Assembly: GCA_003667255.2 (NCBI GenBank)
Contig: RCWM02000053.1
Coordinates: 630,001-694,000 of the forward strand
Direction of reading: 5' to 3'
Length of the DNA: 64,000 nt
Origin: Euschistus heros
Taxonomy: Eukaryota > Arthropoda > Insecta > Hemiptera > Pentatomidae
Within the stretch, counting starts at the first letter, position 1. Every line of letters begins with the position of its first letter. The notes beneath the pieces are model-generated. The model had not been told where the DNA came from and did not search any database. It saw only the letters and a program-made list of their open reading frames with translations. Below are positions 45,456 through 56,760 of the stretch, in pieces. A program made the position numbers and the translations under genes.

Positions 45456-46069
45456 AGTGATTGTGTGAATGGTGGGAGCGGTATAATTAACAACATTGAA
45501 CAACATATTAAGTTTACAGTGGGAAAATTCCTACAATGGATACAGAAATTTAAAAAATAAATAAAAATTTATATAACCAAATAGAGGAAGTGAAAGCTAT
45601 GCACAACAAAGTTTATTAATAGAACTAGGGACATTAAGAAAAGAATTTGTCAGAAAATTAGAACAGAATACTGTTAATTTAGCTGAAGTTGAAAACACCA
45701 GCCTTCTTACTACTGTCATAGAAGGAATAATATTTCATGAAGCATATCTCCCGACACATAATGAAGAAATAGTTGGGGGAAAACAAAGAGATAAATACGA
45801 GGATAAATTTAAGTCCTACTGTTGAAGAAGCTGTTAAAACAATTGAAGAAGACCTAACAATGGATAAAACAATTATCAAAAAGAAGAAAAAGAAATGTAA
45901 GCAATTATTACAGAAAAATGTGAACCATAAAAAAGGAAAATCAAGGTATAGAAAAAGATTAGAAACAAGACCAATAATGTTAAGAGCAGGTAAAAGAGTT
46001 AAAATTAGTAGAAGATTAAAAAAGGTAACTGTTTTTTTTAATTTTTTTATTGATTGCTTTAAAGTATAA
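45456..46069 (+). pseudogene. Continuation of the gag-like reading, broken
   Basis: After the stop at 45453, coding-like text resumes in other frames: LLIELGTLRKEFVRKLEQNT, LLTTVIEGIIFHEAYLP and THNEEIVGGKQRDKYEDKF near 45600-45800, then MGENKEINTRINLSPTVEEA and a very basic end (IIKKKKKKCKQLLQKN, KGKSRYRKRLETRPIMLRAG) to 46020, where AAAAAGGTAACTG offers a splice-donor-like end. Similar composition to 44967-45455 suggests one original gene. Not recognised. Confidence 0.35.
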
Positions 46070-46400
46070 ACTTTATGGCAATTGAGTTAGCCAATAACAA
46101 TAATAATTACATAATAGTAAATAAACAATAAATACAAATAGAAAAAGAGTTTTACATGTTATATAATTAGTACTAACAGTAAAAGCATTTCTTCATATTA
46201 TAATAATTTATACGTACAAAAGATTTTTTTTTCTTCTTTCTTACAAGCTATAATGAATGATATTTACAAACAAAGAAAAATAAAATAAAAATAAAAACAT
46301 ACATTTTTACAATTTATAATAATCAATATTGATTATAGTCTAGGGTGACAGAAGTTGTAGCACCAATTGCAATAGAATCCAATATTTTATTTAGTTAATT
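46070..46400. other. Unassigned; includes the 3' flank of the LINE on the minus strand
   Basis: AT-rich. Probably contains the 3' untranslated end of the I/R1-like element whose stop lies near 46418. Confidence 0.4.
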
Positions 46401-46417
46401 CAAAAGAAATAAATCAA

Positions 46418-46867
46418 TTACTTTTTGCTAGTATTTAAAACATTTAAAATAAATAGGAAGACGTTATTTATCTTTTCAATGCTATTGTATGATAAAATAT
46501 TTTCCAAAGATAGACTATCATCTGTTTGAACTATATAGTCTTTTAGGTATTTTTTTCGAAAATTATCGTGTCTTTGGCACTCTAACAACAGATGTTCATA
46601 GCTATTTAAGATGAATAAGCTACAATCTTCACATTTTTCATTAGCTTTAATTTGCAAACTGTTATTTTTAAAAAATATTTTCAAGTAGTCACGTTTGGCT
46701 ATTCTTAGTTGGCTAACGGTTCTTATTTTTGTTATATTAATGTTATATTTTAAATAATCTTCCGGCTGAGGGTTATTAAAATTTGAAATTTTCATAAATA
46801 ATGAGTTATATCTTGTATTTAAAGACGATCAATGTCTGTTGATAGTAAATGATTAGTGGCTTTTTCT
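46418..46867 (-). pseudogene. C-terminal part of the same LINE, beyond the nested element
   Basis: Resumes after the CR1-like insertion with NSLFMKISNFNNPQPEDYLK, TVSQLRIAKRDYLKIFFKNN and CEDC...YEHLLLEC, a CCHC-type finger, then DNFRKKYLKDY to the end. It aligns with RLRVSSRDYLKVFIKD and CMACGG...HFLTQC of the copy at 2509-3009, which has no insertion at this place. Confidence 0.8.
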
Positions 46868-48718
46868 ATTTAGAATAGAATAGAATAGAAAGAAAACTTT
46901 ATTCTGGGACAAAGTCCCTTAAGAATAACATTAAATAATACAAAGTAAGATCATAACTGGCCGAGAGGCTGTTAAAAATAAAATAACATAGGTAAATTTA
47001 AATACAAATATGTATGGAAAAAAAAATACAGAAAAAAACTAGAAAAAAGGAAAAACTAATATTAAAAAGAGAGTGAAAAAATATATATACAAAATAGAGG
47101 TTAATATTGTAAACAAAATTGAAGAAGAGAAAACAAACAAACAGAAACTTAAAGAAAAATAAAAGATAGAAAATCAAAAATTATCATTACAAGAAATCAA
47201 AACATTATCATAGTCAAACTATAATTTTTGCTAATGTTTCATGTCTGAAGGTCTTAGTAATTAAATTAGACGATTACATAGATAGTACATACATCCTTAT
47301 AATTGGAGAGCGTCGGGTTGGAGGGAAAGAAGATGGTGAAAGAGTAGTGTTTTGAATGTTCCAAGGGAAGAAGCATTGCGGATACTTGGGGGGAGGGAAT
47401 TCCAAAGAGTAGAGGATCGGACAAGGAAGGAACGTTGGAATGCAGTACTTCTGTGGGATGGAGTATAGAGATCGGAAAGACGAGATCTTGTATGCAGTGA
47501 TTTGATAGCAGACTTGAATTTCAGGTTACTGTAAATAAAGGGAGGGTGACGGGTGTTGATAACTTGGAATAGGTAGGTGCCTAGGAAATATTTTCTGCGG
47601 AAGGAGGGGAAAAGCCAATTTCACTCAGTGTAGAGATGCGAAACATGGGAACGTCTCGAAGTTCCGAAGACAAACCTAATGAAGCAATTCATGATGCGTT
47701 TTAATCTTTCTTCAAGAACCCTCGAGAGCCCGCCATATATTACGCAACCATAGTCAAATTAGGGAAAGATAAGGGAGGATACTAGAAGTTTGCGTGTGGG
47801 TAGGGGAAGGAGGTGATGGGAGCGGTGAAATAGTTTTAGGATACCGATTGACCTTCGGGAGATTTGTGCAATATGGGATTTCCAGGAGAGGGTTTGATCA
47901 ATAGTTAGGCCTAAATTTTTAACAGAGATATGGAAAGTTATTGGATGACCATGGAGGAATAATGTGGGAAAGTTGGCATTTGAATGGAGAAGGGAATGTG
48001 ATCCTATGGCAATTGCTTGAGTTTTAGCTGCGTTTAACGATAATTTGTTCAGATTTGCCCAGGCACAGATTTCGTCTAGGTCTTCCTGAATTTTGGCAAA
48101 CGCAGCTAACATTTCGGATGGAGGAAAGGAGAAGTAAATTTGGAAGTCATCGGCATAAAGATGGTGGGAACAATGGTGAATTGTATGGGGAAGATCATTG
48201 ATGTAGGAATTAAACAGTAGAGGGGAAATGCTCGAACCTTGAGCTACTCCTGACTGTAGAGTGAGGAAAGAGGATAGGCCCTGGTTAGGAGTGGCGACTG
48301 CTTGGGTGCGGTGGGAAAGGAAAGATTGAAACCAAAGGAGGGAGCTGTAGGAAAAGTTCAATGATTTCAATTTGGAATAAAGGATATTATGGTCTAAGGA
48401 ATCGAATGCTTTAGAGAAATCAAGGAGGATAAGGATTGTCAGTTCTTTTTTGTCCATCGCTGTTTGGATGTCAGTGATAATTTTAGTCAGGGCAGATTGT
48501 GTTGAGAAGCCGGGACGGAAACCAGATTGAAAAGGATCAAGTAACTTGGAATCTTCTAGGAAATTGGAAATTTGGGATTGCACCAATCTTTCTAGGGGCT
48601 TAGAAAGGTTGGAAATTATGGATATAGGGCGGAAGTCCTTTGGGGATATAGGGTTTGGGTTCTTGTTGATGGGATGAATTAAGGCCTTTTTCCAGGAAGT
48701 GGGAAATACAGAGTTTTG
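46868..48718 (-). pseudogene. CR1-like LINE nested in the I/R1-like LINE
   Basis: 5'-truncated. The minus strand begins near 48718 in the RT fingers (SWKKALIHPINKN, DFRPISIISNLSKPLERLV), then LLDPFQSGFRPGFSTQSALT, LLDFSKAFDSLDHNIL, GVAQGSSISPLLFNSYINDL, catalytic HLYADDFQIYFSF (48146-48157 encodes YADD), NLNKLSLNAAKTQAIAIGSH and GLTIDQTLSWKSHIAQISRR to 47759. After that the C-terminus is broken. The 3' end has AAGGGACTTTGTCCCAGAAT, AATAAAG and a TTCTA repeat (46868-46890). The 275-codon RT stretch is uninterrupted, so this copy is relatively young. Confidence 0.88.
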
Positions 48719-48724
48719 GAGAGA

Positions 48725-51010
48725 AAAATTATGTTATTTTTATTAGATAATAATTTTTGTGGATTGAAAAAATCTTGAAAGTGTTCTGGGATACTGCCGT
48801 TAATGGTTAATTGTTTAATTTGAGACACCCAGTTATATTGAAAATCTGGTTTATTGGTATGTAAATCTAAAAGTCTTTCGAGGCAGATACGGGGTAGCCG
48901 ATTTTCTGGTAATGCCATGATTTTAATTGAAAAATTTATTATTTTTTTTTAGTACTGGGATGAATAATGGATTCCGTCCTGTTTCTAATCTTACAATATA
49001 ATTTGGTGTGCATTTGGGCCAGAAATATAGTGTTTTTAGAAATTTAAGTTGAATATTTTCGATAGTTTCCAGGTAGTTTAAACTCCAGATCTGAGCTGCA
49101 TACAGAAGTGTTGATGAGACCATAGCATCAAAAAGAACCATTTTTGATTCCCAGGAATCACTTTTACCCTGTATAAGTATTGCTTTTACTTTTGCGCTTG
49201 CAATAGTTGCTTTTTGTGCAAAGTGATCAGCTGCTTTTGCAAACTTTCCTGTTGAGGTAAATGGTACTCCTAGATAATTATAAGCCTTTTTTATTTGTAG
49301 TTGATTTTCTTACCAGTAGAATGGTTTTATTTTTTTTGTTTAGGGGATTTGTGTAAAACTAATATATTGCTTTTATCTGGGTTTAGGAATAGCGAATTTT
49401 GATCACAGTATGTTTCTAGTATTTTCAACTTCTTCTGAGTACTTTGCCATGAATTATTTAAAAGGACAATGTCTTCAGCAAATAGGAGCATTATAACCTC
49501 TTTGTTTTTATTAATGGAAATCCCAGTCGCCCCGTTACTTTGGAAATATAATAAAATATCTGAAAGAAATAAAATGAAGAGTACTGGGCTTAGGCTCTCA
49601 CCCTGAAAAAGACCTGAGATAATATTGATGTTTTCAGAAACTTCATTGCCAACTTTTATATGCATGCTTGTGTTATCATATAACATTTTCATTACTCTGA
49701 TAATTTTTCCACTTAGTCCAACATCAAACAATTTCTGCCATAGTAAATTATGGTTTATGGAATCTGCAAATATAGCATATACGTAGCTTCCTTTAGCGCC
49801 CAAATTAATATTTATTAGTGAAGAAAGTGTGAAAATGTGTTCTTCGCATCCTCTTCATTCTCTAAAACCTGCTTGTTCTTCACAAATTAATTTTTTCTAT
49901 CTCCACCTATCTCATGATTCTTTGTGACAGCATAGCTGTAAACAATTTTGTAGCATTGTAAAAAATATATAAAAAATATTAGGATATTTTTTCAGCTTCA
50001 TTAGTTGTGATTTTAGAAGTGAATCTGTAAGGCAGGCAATCATATTTTCATATATCTTGTTGGTGTCATTATCATTGTAATAAATCCTGTTAGATGTTTG
50101 AAGATTTTTATAAAATTCTTTAATCTTGTTTTTGTCCCACTGTGCTGAAATTTCATTGATTTTGACTCCTGTTTAACTATGTATTTTTTATTAAGGTTGG
50201 TAGTATTTAAAATTCAGATATTGCAGCCTGGTCGGATTCATCGGAAAAGGCAGTTATCTTTAAATCTTGAAATATGGTAAAACAATTTTCATTTATCCAA
50301 ATTAAATCTATTGTACTTTTTCCTTTGCTTGAAATAAACGTATATTTGCCTGGTCTGTCTGAAACAGTCCGCCCATTACATAAAAAAAACCCATGAGATT
50401 TCATTAATTCTACAAGTAATCTTCCGCTGCGATTAATATTTAAATGGTTGAATTTTCTTTTGGAGTAAAGTAATGAGTTTTCAAATAAATCATCTTCTAC
50501 ATCATTCAAACTACCCACATGAGAATTAAAGTCTCCGCATAAGATCACGCGATTGTGTGGAAAATTGATATTTATATTATTTAACACACACTATAGTTTT
50601 TCTAAATAAATATCAAAATCACAGCCCGGTGGTGAATATATGTTAGCTAATGTAATCAATTTATTATTTAGAAAAATTTATTATTATAAAATATTGGTCA
50701 TATTCAATAAGAGTTGCATCTTTTGTTAAATTCCTATTAATAAATGTAATTAAGCCAGCACTAGCTCTTCCAGAAGTTTTAGTTTTTATTGCATTGCTTG
50801 AAAAAAGGATATATTCTCTTAGCCAAATTGGAGTTTTGAAATTACTATTTGTTAACCATGTTTCTACCATACAAATTGCTAATGTGTTTTCTGAAATATT
50901 GACTTCAGATGGATTTATATTCCAAATATTTTTATATCCACATATATTACAAAATATTAAATTATAATTATCATTTTCATTATCACTTTCTTTAATATCG
51001 TAATTATTTT
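48725..51010 (-). pseudogene. I/R1-like LINE ORF2, endonuclease and RT part
   Basis: NLIFCNICGYKNIWNINPSE and ICMVETWLTNSNFKTP open the endonuclease (about 50990-50830). RVILCGDFNSHVGSLNDVED and STIDLIWINENCF follow; the final catalytic His box reads SDESDQAAI, so the His is lost. The RT fingers are mostly missing. FADSINHNLLWQKLFDVGLS, GLFQGESLSPVLFILFLSD and LLFAEDIVLLNN (catalytic FADD changed to FAED) lie at 49803-49470. Then MVSSTLLYAAQIWSLNYLET, CTPNYIVRLETGRNPL and ENRLPRICLERLLDLH run to 48725. Several frameshifts; inactive. Confidence 0.8.
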
Positions 51011-51189
51011 TACATTTCTTAGTATTGTTATTAGTGATGTTTTCTAGCTCACCTGGGTGTTTGGTTAATCCTGCCGGTTGACAATATTGATACCTTATAA
51101 AAAAGGTATCTGTTTAGCATTGTAATAAGTTGAAAACAAGTATGAATAAGAAGCTTAGCAGAAGTATAAATAATTATACCATAATAATA

Positions 51190-51560
51190 AATAATTATAT
51201 TAATTGCAAAACACGGTGTACACAGCTGACACCCCAACGCATCCTAGCACCATCCTCACCACGTATGCTGATGACACTTGTGTGTTATCAGTAAACAATG
51301 ATCCCTTTACTGCCTCCCAAACACCATTCCATTCGAAAATGGAGAAGCAAAATAAATCCCATCAAATAACCTTTACCCTTCATTGTAAACCTATGACTTC
51401 CTGTCCTACAGTTCCCTTTAATAATGTCCCACTAATCCCCCTTGAACAGATCTGCTACCTAAGATTTCATTCATCTGGACAAATGTCTTACTTGGAATCC
51501 ACATACAAAACTAAAACGACAAGAAACTGCCCGTCGTTTTCGACTACTTCAACAATATTT
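51190..51560 (+). pseudogene. Jockey LINE fragment (RT palm region)
   Basis: Reads VYTADTPTHPSTILTTYADD, TCVLSVNNDPFTASQT, then SHQITFTLHCKPMTSCPTVP and FNNVPLIPLEQICYL. It is colinear with 7485-7860 of the Jockey element (TADIPTHPNTILTTFADD...). About 40 codons of the palm are deleted after FTASQTP. Isolated fragment. Confidence 0.8.
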
Positions 51561-51599
51561 ACTAAATTAATGATAATTAAATTCTATAAAACTTTTATT

Positions 51600-53360
51600 C
51601 TACACACATTTTTCATATTCTGTACTGTTTCCGAGATATACGCTTGGAAAATGTGAAAATATTCGAAAAAAATATTTCGGAAGTTTTCTGTTAAACTTCC
51701 GTCCATATCTTCTGAATCGTTCATCATACGATGAAAGTTTTCATAAATAATATCTTAGAAAATTAAATTTCCTTCAGAATACACATATATATGCCACAAT
51801 TTCAGTGCATTGCCACAATATTCATTTAATGTAATTTTTCTCAAGAACCGACATCGGATTCGAATTCAGCATTCAAAAGAAATTTCATCCAGATAGAAAA
51901 ATAAAAATTCATAAGCTTTAAAATTTACTTTACCAAAATGTATGCAATTTTTTTTAAATTGACAATAACTTGAATTATGGTTAGACGGTTATCAATTTCA
52001 TACTTTTACCCGAAATATAGGATGGTAATGCGCTTTGGTTTCTTCTTCCTATCTGGTTTTAAACTCAAGGCTAAATGTCCGTCCCCTCTGTAGTACCAAA
52101 TGTTGCCACCATGTAGCGTGCCAAAACAAACAAAATTTAGATTCCTCCTCAAATCTCAACGGATCATCCAATTTTGGTTCTGTAAAATTAATTATGTTCA
52201 ATATTTCCGTAGAATTTGATGTACCTATTTTAGAAGGCCATGTATGTGATATTTACAATTTTAGGTTCAAAAAACTACTTTATAGTATTTTATAAAGAAA
52301 AGTCAACTAATAGGCAAGTGTAGAATAATAAAATATAAATATTGGCGAAAAAAAATTTAATTATACGTACAACATCGGCCAAAACCCATAAATACGAATT
52401 TCTATACAATGTTTTGTTTTTGGTTTTTTTCCAGGTAGCATCTACATCTATCAGGACTAGAGCAGCCTCAAACTACAAATCTAAAATAACATTTCAATCG
52501 AAAGGTTGTTTTGAAACTCAAAATAGAATTTTCACGATCCAAACTGAAAATTTGGGAAAATTAGAAAAGTAAACAATAATTAAAACTATATAACCAAAAA
52601 AACTGCATACTTATTGTAAATATATTTAAAATGCGGGGTGCATCAAAATATAAGAAGGAATTAGGAAAATCACATTAGAAGTATGGCAGAGGACAAGCGA
52701 TTATACACACTAATCCCCTGATCTCCCGCCGCCAGGTATAAAGACTTGCTCTAGCTAGCCTTATTTTGGAGGGCTACAACTTTTGTTCTATTTCACTTCC
52801 CCAATGATAATTTTATTGACTAGAATTATAACATTGTTCATATATAACGGGAAAAGGATATAAATAAAAAGATTATTTTATTATTAATTTATATAAAACT
52901 AGTTGAAAAAAAAAAGGAATCCACAAACAATAAAGTATTTCCTATTACTAATTAAAAAATTAAAATTACTTATGCTATATTACTGCACATTAAAAATATA
53001 TATATTATGAATAAATATGACATATTATGAGCTGTATTCATTAAAAATATTTACTTTTTGAACTTTGGGTTAAAAAATTAAATTAAATCTTTTTTTTTTT
53101 TTTTTTTTTTTTTTTATTTTTTTTTTTTTTTTAATAGCCTTAACCTATATTTTAATTAATATATTAATAAAAAATATATATATTATAAATAAATATGATA
53201 TATTATTTTTGCATAAATGTTGCTTATTCTCAATAAGGAATAATTATATTATGAGCTGTATTCATTAAAATTATTTACTTTTTTAATTTTGGGTTAAAAA
53301 ATTAAATTAAATCTTTCGTTTATTTTTATAGCCTTAACCTATATTTTAATTAATAATATT
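51600..53360 (+). repeat. Repeat X, copy 1, with internal tandem duplication
   Basis: From about 52060 to 53300 this matches the reverse complement of 61250-61995 (GGCTAAATGTCC, TAGAATTTGATGTA, TTTTAGAAGGCCAT, GATATTTACAATTTTAGGTT, TAGGCAAGTGTAGAATAATA, ACAAATCTAAAATAACAT). Copy 1 holds two tandem versions of the right part (52985-53158 and 53165-53355); the first lacks about 47 bp present in the second and in copy 2. The left part (51600-52060) has FB-like phrases (CCGAGATATACGC). Frames such as 52342-52572 have no recognisable domain. Confidence 0.65.
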
Positions 53361-54480
53361 ATGCAATAGCATAGATATATCTGGTCTCTCATAATCCATA
53401 ATGGAATTATAAATAGTTGGTGTAATAAACATTTGTTCGCTAACAGGTAGCACTGAACTATGCACTAACCAAGTTACCTTTTATGCCAAGCAAAATGAAC
53501 CTTCCTCCAAATCCATTAACCAGGTTAGTGTTTCTTGAAATGAAAATTTGCCAATTATTACCTAATCAGAAAGTAAATGGAAAATATTTCTTATATAATA
53601 TTTGTCTCTAGGACATTCCGTTCAGGTGCTATGTTGGTTTAATGAAAAAAAAAGAAGCAATTTATAAGTGTTGGGGCTTTATTTAATTAATTATAATTTA
53701 ATTTAGTTGTTAACAATAATTTGATTCTTTTAATTCTAAAATGTAAACTGGTAAAAGTGGTAGGTTATAGGATATGTAGGTATACATATCCATGATCTGT
53801 AAGTTTTCCCAGTCATGAAGAAATTATTTTTCCTATAACTAACACAATGATTAAATCAATTTAATATTCATAAAATTTTAATAGATCAATGAGACTAGTT
53901 ATCTGCCGACGTCCAATAAAACGCTTATAATTTATTGCACTACCTGCATAACTCTGTCGCTAAATTTTACGGGGCCAGAACATACCTTTCCACATTCGCC
54001 TGGGCATTATTTGTACTTAGTAACTGCTGTCTTAGCTGTTACCCCTAAGCATATAAATAATTAACTGATTTTGTTGGGCTATAAGTAAAATAAATTACAG
54101 GCTAGTTTCAAATAAATTTTTAGGCTAGTTTAAATAAACAGTTTCCTTCTTCCCTTCCTGCCGCGTGTATTCCTGAGATATAAAACTCATTTTTCTATCT
54201 TAACGTTTTGCTATAGGAAAACCTGTTTCGGTTAACAAACACGGCAGGCTACAAAGACAAAGAAAATATTTATAAACATATAACAATGGATCTAATAAGG
54301 TATTTGATTGCAAAAGGGAGTGTGTGCGTTTTAAAACCCCTTTACTGCGAAATAAGTATATTTTACCACTTATGATTCCATTTTATTCATTTTTTTCTGT
54401 TTGGTAACTAAATTGTTGAAAGGATATATATTGATATTTACAAGCTTACAATCAGAAAACGGCTAGGTGTATGAATAAAT
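53361..54480. other. Unassigned AT-rich sequence
   Basis: No coding signal recognised. It contains a phrase GAGATATAAAACTCATTTTT (54174) that recurs in modified form at 56727, so part of it may belong to the FB-type repeats. Confidence 0.4.
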
Positions 54481-54803
54481 TTATTAAAAGCATTATTGAA
54501 ACGTTTGACTCTAAAAAAATTCGTACTTTATTTTTTACATTGAGTATATCTCGAAAATGGTTGACTCTAGAAAAATATGTTTCAAATCTAAATCAAAGCT
54601 GATCACATTTCCTATTAAATTGATTTTGTTAAATTTGTCCAAACTCTAATGGTTTTCGAGACATACGTTATTGAAAATCGTTATTTTTCGGAAAAAAAAA
54701 AATATCTAAAAAAAAAAAAAAAAAACAGATGTTACCTCACTTTTGCATCTAGCACCTTCCCCGATCGTTCCTCAGAAAAAAATAAATAATCAAAATTGTA
54801 GAG
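54481..54803 (+). repeat. Fold-back repeat FB, copy 2, left part
   Basis: Contains ATATCTCGAAAATGGTTGAC and, about 105 bp on, TTTTCGAGACATACG. It stops at 54803 where a hAT element is inserted and continues at 60333. The last 8 bases TTGTAGAG are the hAT target duplication. Confidence 0.7.
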
Positions 54804-55113
54804 CAGGGGTCTCCAAACTACGGCCCGCGGGCCAAATCCGGCCCGCCAGTGCCATCAATCCGGCCCGCGGCGGCGGCGGGGCAAAAAAATAAAAATAAAA
54901 ATAAAAAATCATCGATTAATAATAACCCCGTTTTATTTACTTAAGCTAGGTAAATGTTAATAACAAGTGCCTATAATAAGCATAAAATTAAAATTTACTT
55001 TAGCAAATAAATGAAATGAATCCAACAAACATTATAAATATATGTAAACATTATAACATATAAAATACTAATAAGATTTATGTCGTTGTGATTTCTCACT
55101 GATAATAGATTGT

Positions 55114-56410
55114 AGTTTCTGGCACTTGATTCAAATGTTTGAAAAAAAGTGAAATAAACATTTGTTTTCTCGATAATTATCGATTTTTAATAACTTATAT
55201 CTCGAACACCGTTGAGAGTTGGACAAATATGTATAGAAACATTTTATAGGAAATTTAATTAGCTTTAATTTCGATCCATAGATTATTTTTCTAGAGTCCA
55301 CGGTTTCCGAAATATAATCGAAAAACCTAAACACGGGATCTTCTCCCCTTCCCTCACAATTTCCCGTAACCCCAGGGACCGGAACTTTTAGTATATTTAC
55401 CTTCTAATTACTCCTAACGAAGCTGTGAAGTCAAAAATAGTCGCATAATTCATGCATTGTAAACCCTCATTTCAGCACTCTCACTGGGGTCGCGCTTTTC
55501 CGCGAAAACACGTTTTTCGGCACTTTTTTGGCTATAACTCCGAAAGTAATAGTCCGATCCAAAATATATTTTTTCTATCTGAAAGCTGGTTAGTTACATT
55601 TAATAGAAGAACTTGTATATTAAATTTTGATCAAGTCCCCTAAAATATCGATGTCAGCACCCTCAAAACCGCTTACTGTTTTGAAATCCACATAATACAC
55701 CCTAGCCAGCACACTACATATGTATGTTTTGGCAACATCTGACGATTTGGTCTTTTTTAGTGGCCTTGATTGGATATACTACGGAGTTTAATCAAAATTT
55801 CATATAAAGGGTCTAATAGTAAATTTAACCAGGTTATAGTTGAAAAAATGAAAGTTCAGATCGGAGAAACAGTTATGGAGTTAAAGTGAAAAATGTGCCA
55901 AAAAAAAAAACTTGGATTTCAAAACAGTAAGCGGCTTTGAAGGTGCTAACATCGATATTTTATGGGACTTGGGACACTGGGAAAAAGTGTTTTCACGGAA
56001 AAGAGCGACCCCAGTGAGAGTGCTGAAATTAGGGGTGTAGATGCATGAATTATGCGTCTATTTTTGATTTCATAGCTTCGTTAGGCGTAATTAGAAAGTA
56101 AATATACTAAAAGTTCCGGTCCCTGGGGTACGGGAAATTGTGAGGGAAGGGGAGAAGATCCCGTGTTTAGGTTTTTCGATTTTATCTCGGAAACCGTGGA
56201 CTCTAAAAATAATCTATGGATCGAAATTAAAGCTAATTAAATTTCCTATAAAATTGTTTCTATACATGTTTGTCTAACTCTCAACGGTGTTCGAGATATA
56301 AGCAATTTGATTGAAGAGCCAGAAACGTACATATGAAATTAAAGTAAATTTAATGATCTACAATTTTGATTCTGACAATATTTCTGAGAAACGATCCTGG
56401 AAGGCACTAG
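55114..56410. repeat. Fold-back repeat FB, copy 3, long palindrome inside the hAT
   Basis: Left arm 55194-55690, right arm 55914-56303. Pairing words: CTTATATCTCGAACACCGTT against AACGGTGTTCGAGATATAAG; CCTAAACACGGGATCTTCTC against GAGAAGATCCCGTGTTTAGG; CCGGAACTTTTAGTATATTT; CGCTTACTGTTTTGAAATCC against its complement at 55914. Between the arms lie the conserved spacer (TGTATGTTTTGG, TGACGATTT) and an inverted 125-bp module (55785-55908). That module corresponds to 55525-55640, so the right half has its modules in changed order. Non-coding. Confidence 0.85.
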
Positions 56411-56760
56411 TAGCAAGTTTTTGTCTGAACTGGTACCCGCTTCTCCTTTCCCGCGCTATGTCTCGAAAACGGTTAATCCAAAAATAAAAATGAATAGAAC
56501 AAAAAATACAGAGAATATTATTCTCTAAAAGTGTTGTAACTATTTTGATTGACGGCCGATGGATAGAAATAGAGATATTTGAAAAAAAAAAACACCTGAT
56601 TTTTGTGACCTTTGACCTTGTATATCTAATTATGCTAACGTGCTAAGATCGGTGACTTTCTACCACTTATTTAGAAGACCAAAACAAAGGCATAAGCAAA
56701 AATTCAGCTTCATTGGTTTATTTCCGAGATTTGCTGTATAAAACTCATTTGACTGGGCTA

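Larger units (their letters stand above)
46400..51010 (-). mobile_element. I/R1-like LINE, interrupted by a nested CR1-like LINE
   Basis: Endonuclease, RT and C-terminal zinc-finger region occur in order on the minus strand from about 51010 to 46418, with a foreign CR1-like element inserted between 48718 and 46868. The sequence is the same family as 1459-3009. No ORF1 was recognised upstream of 51010. Both outer limits are approximate. Confidence 0.75.
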
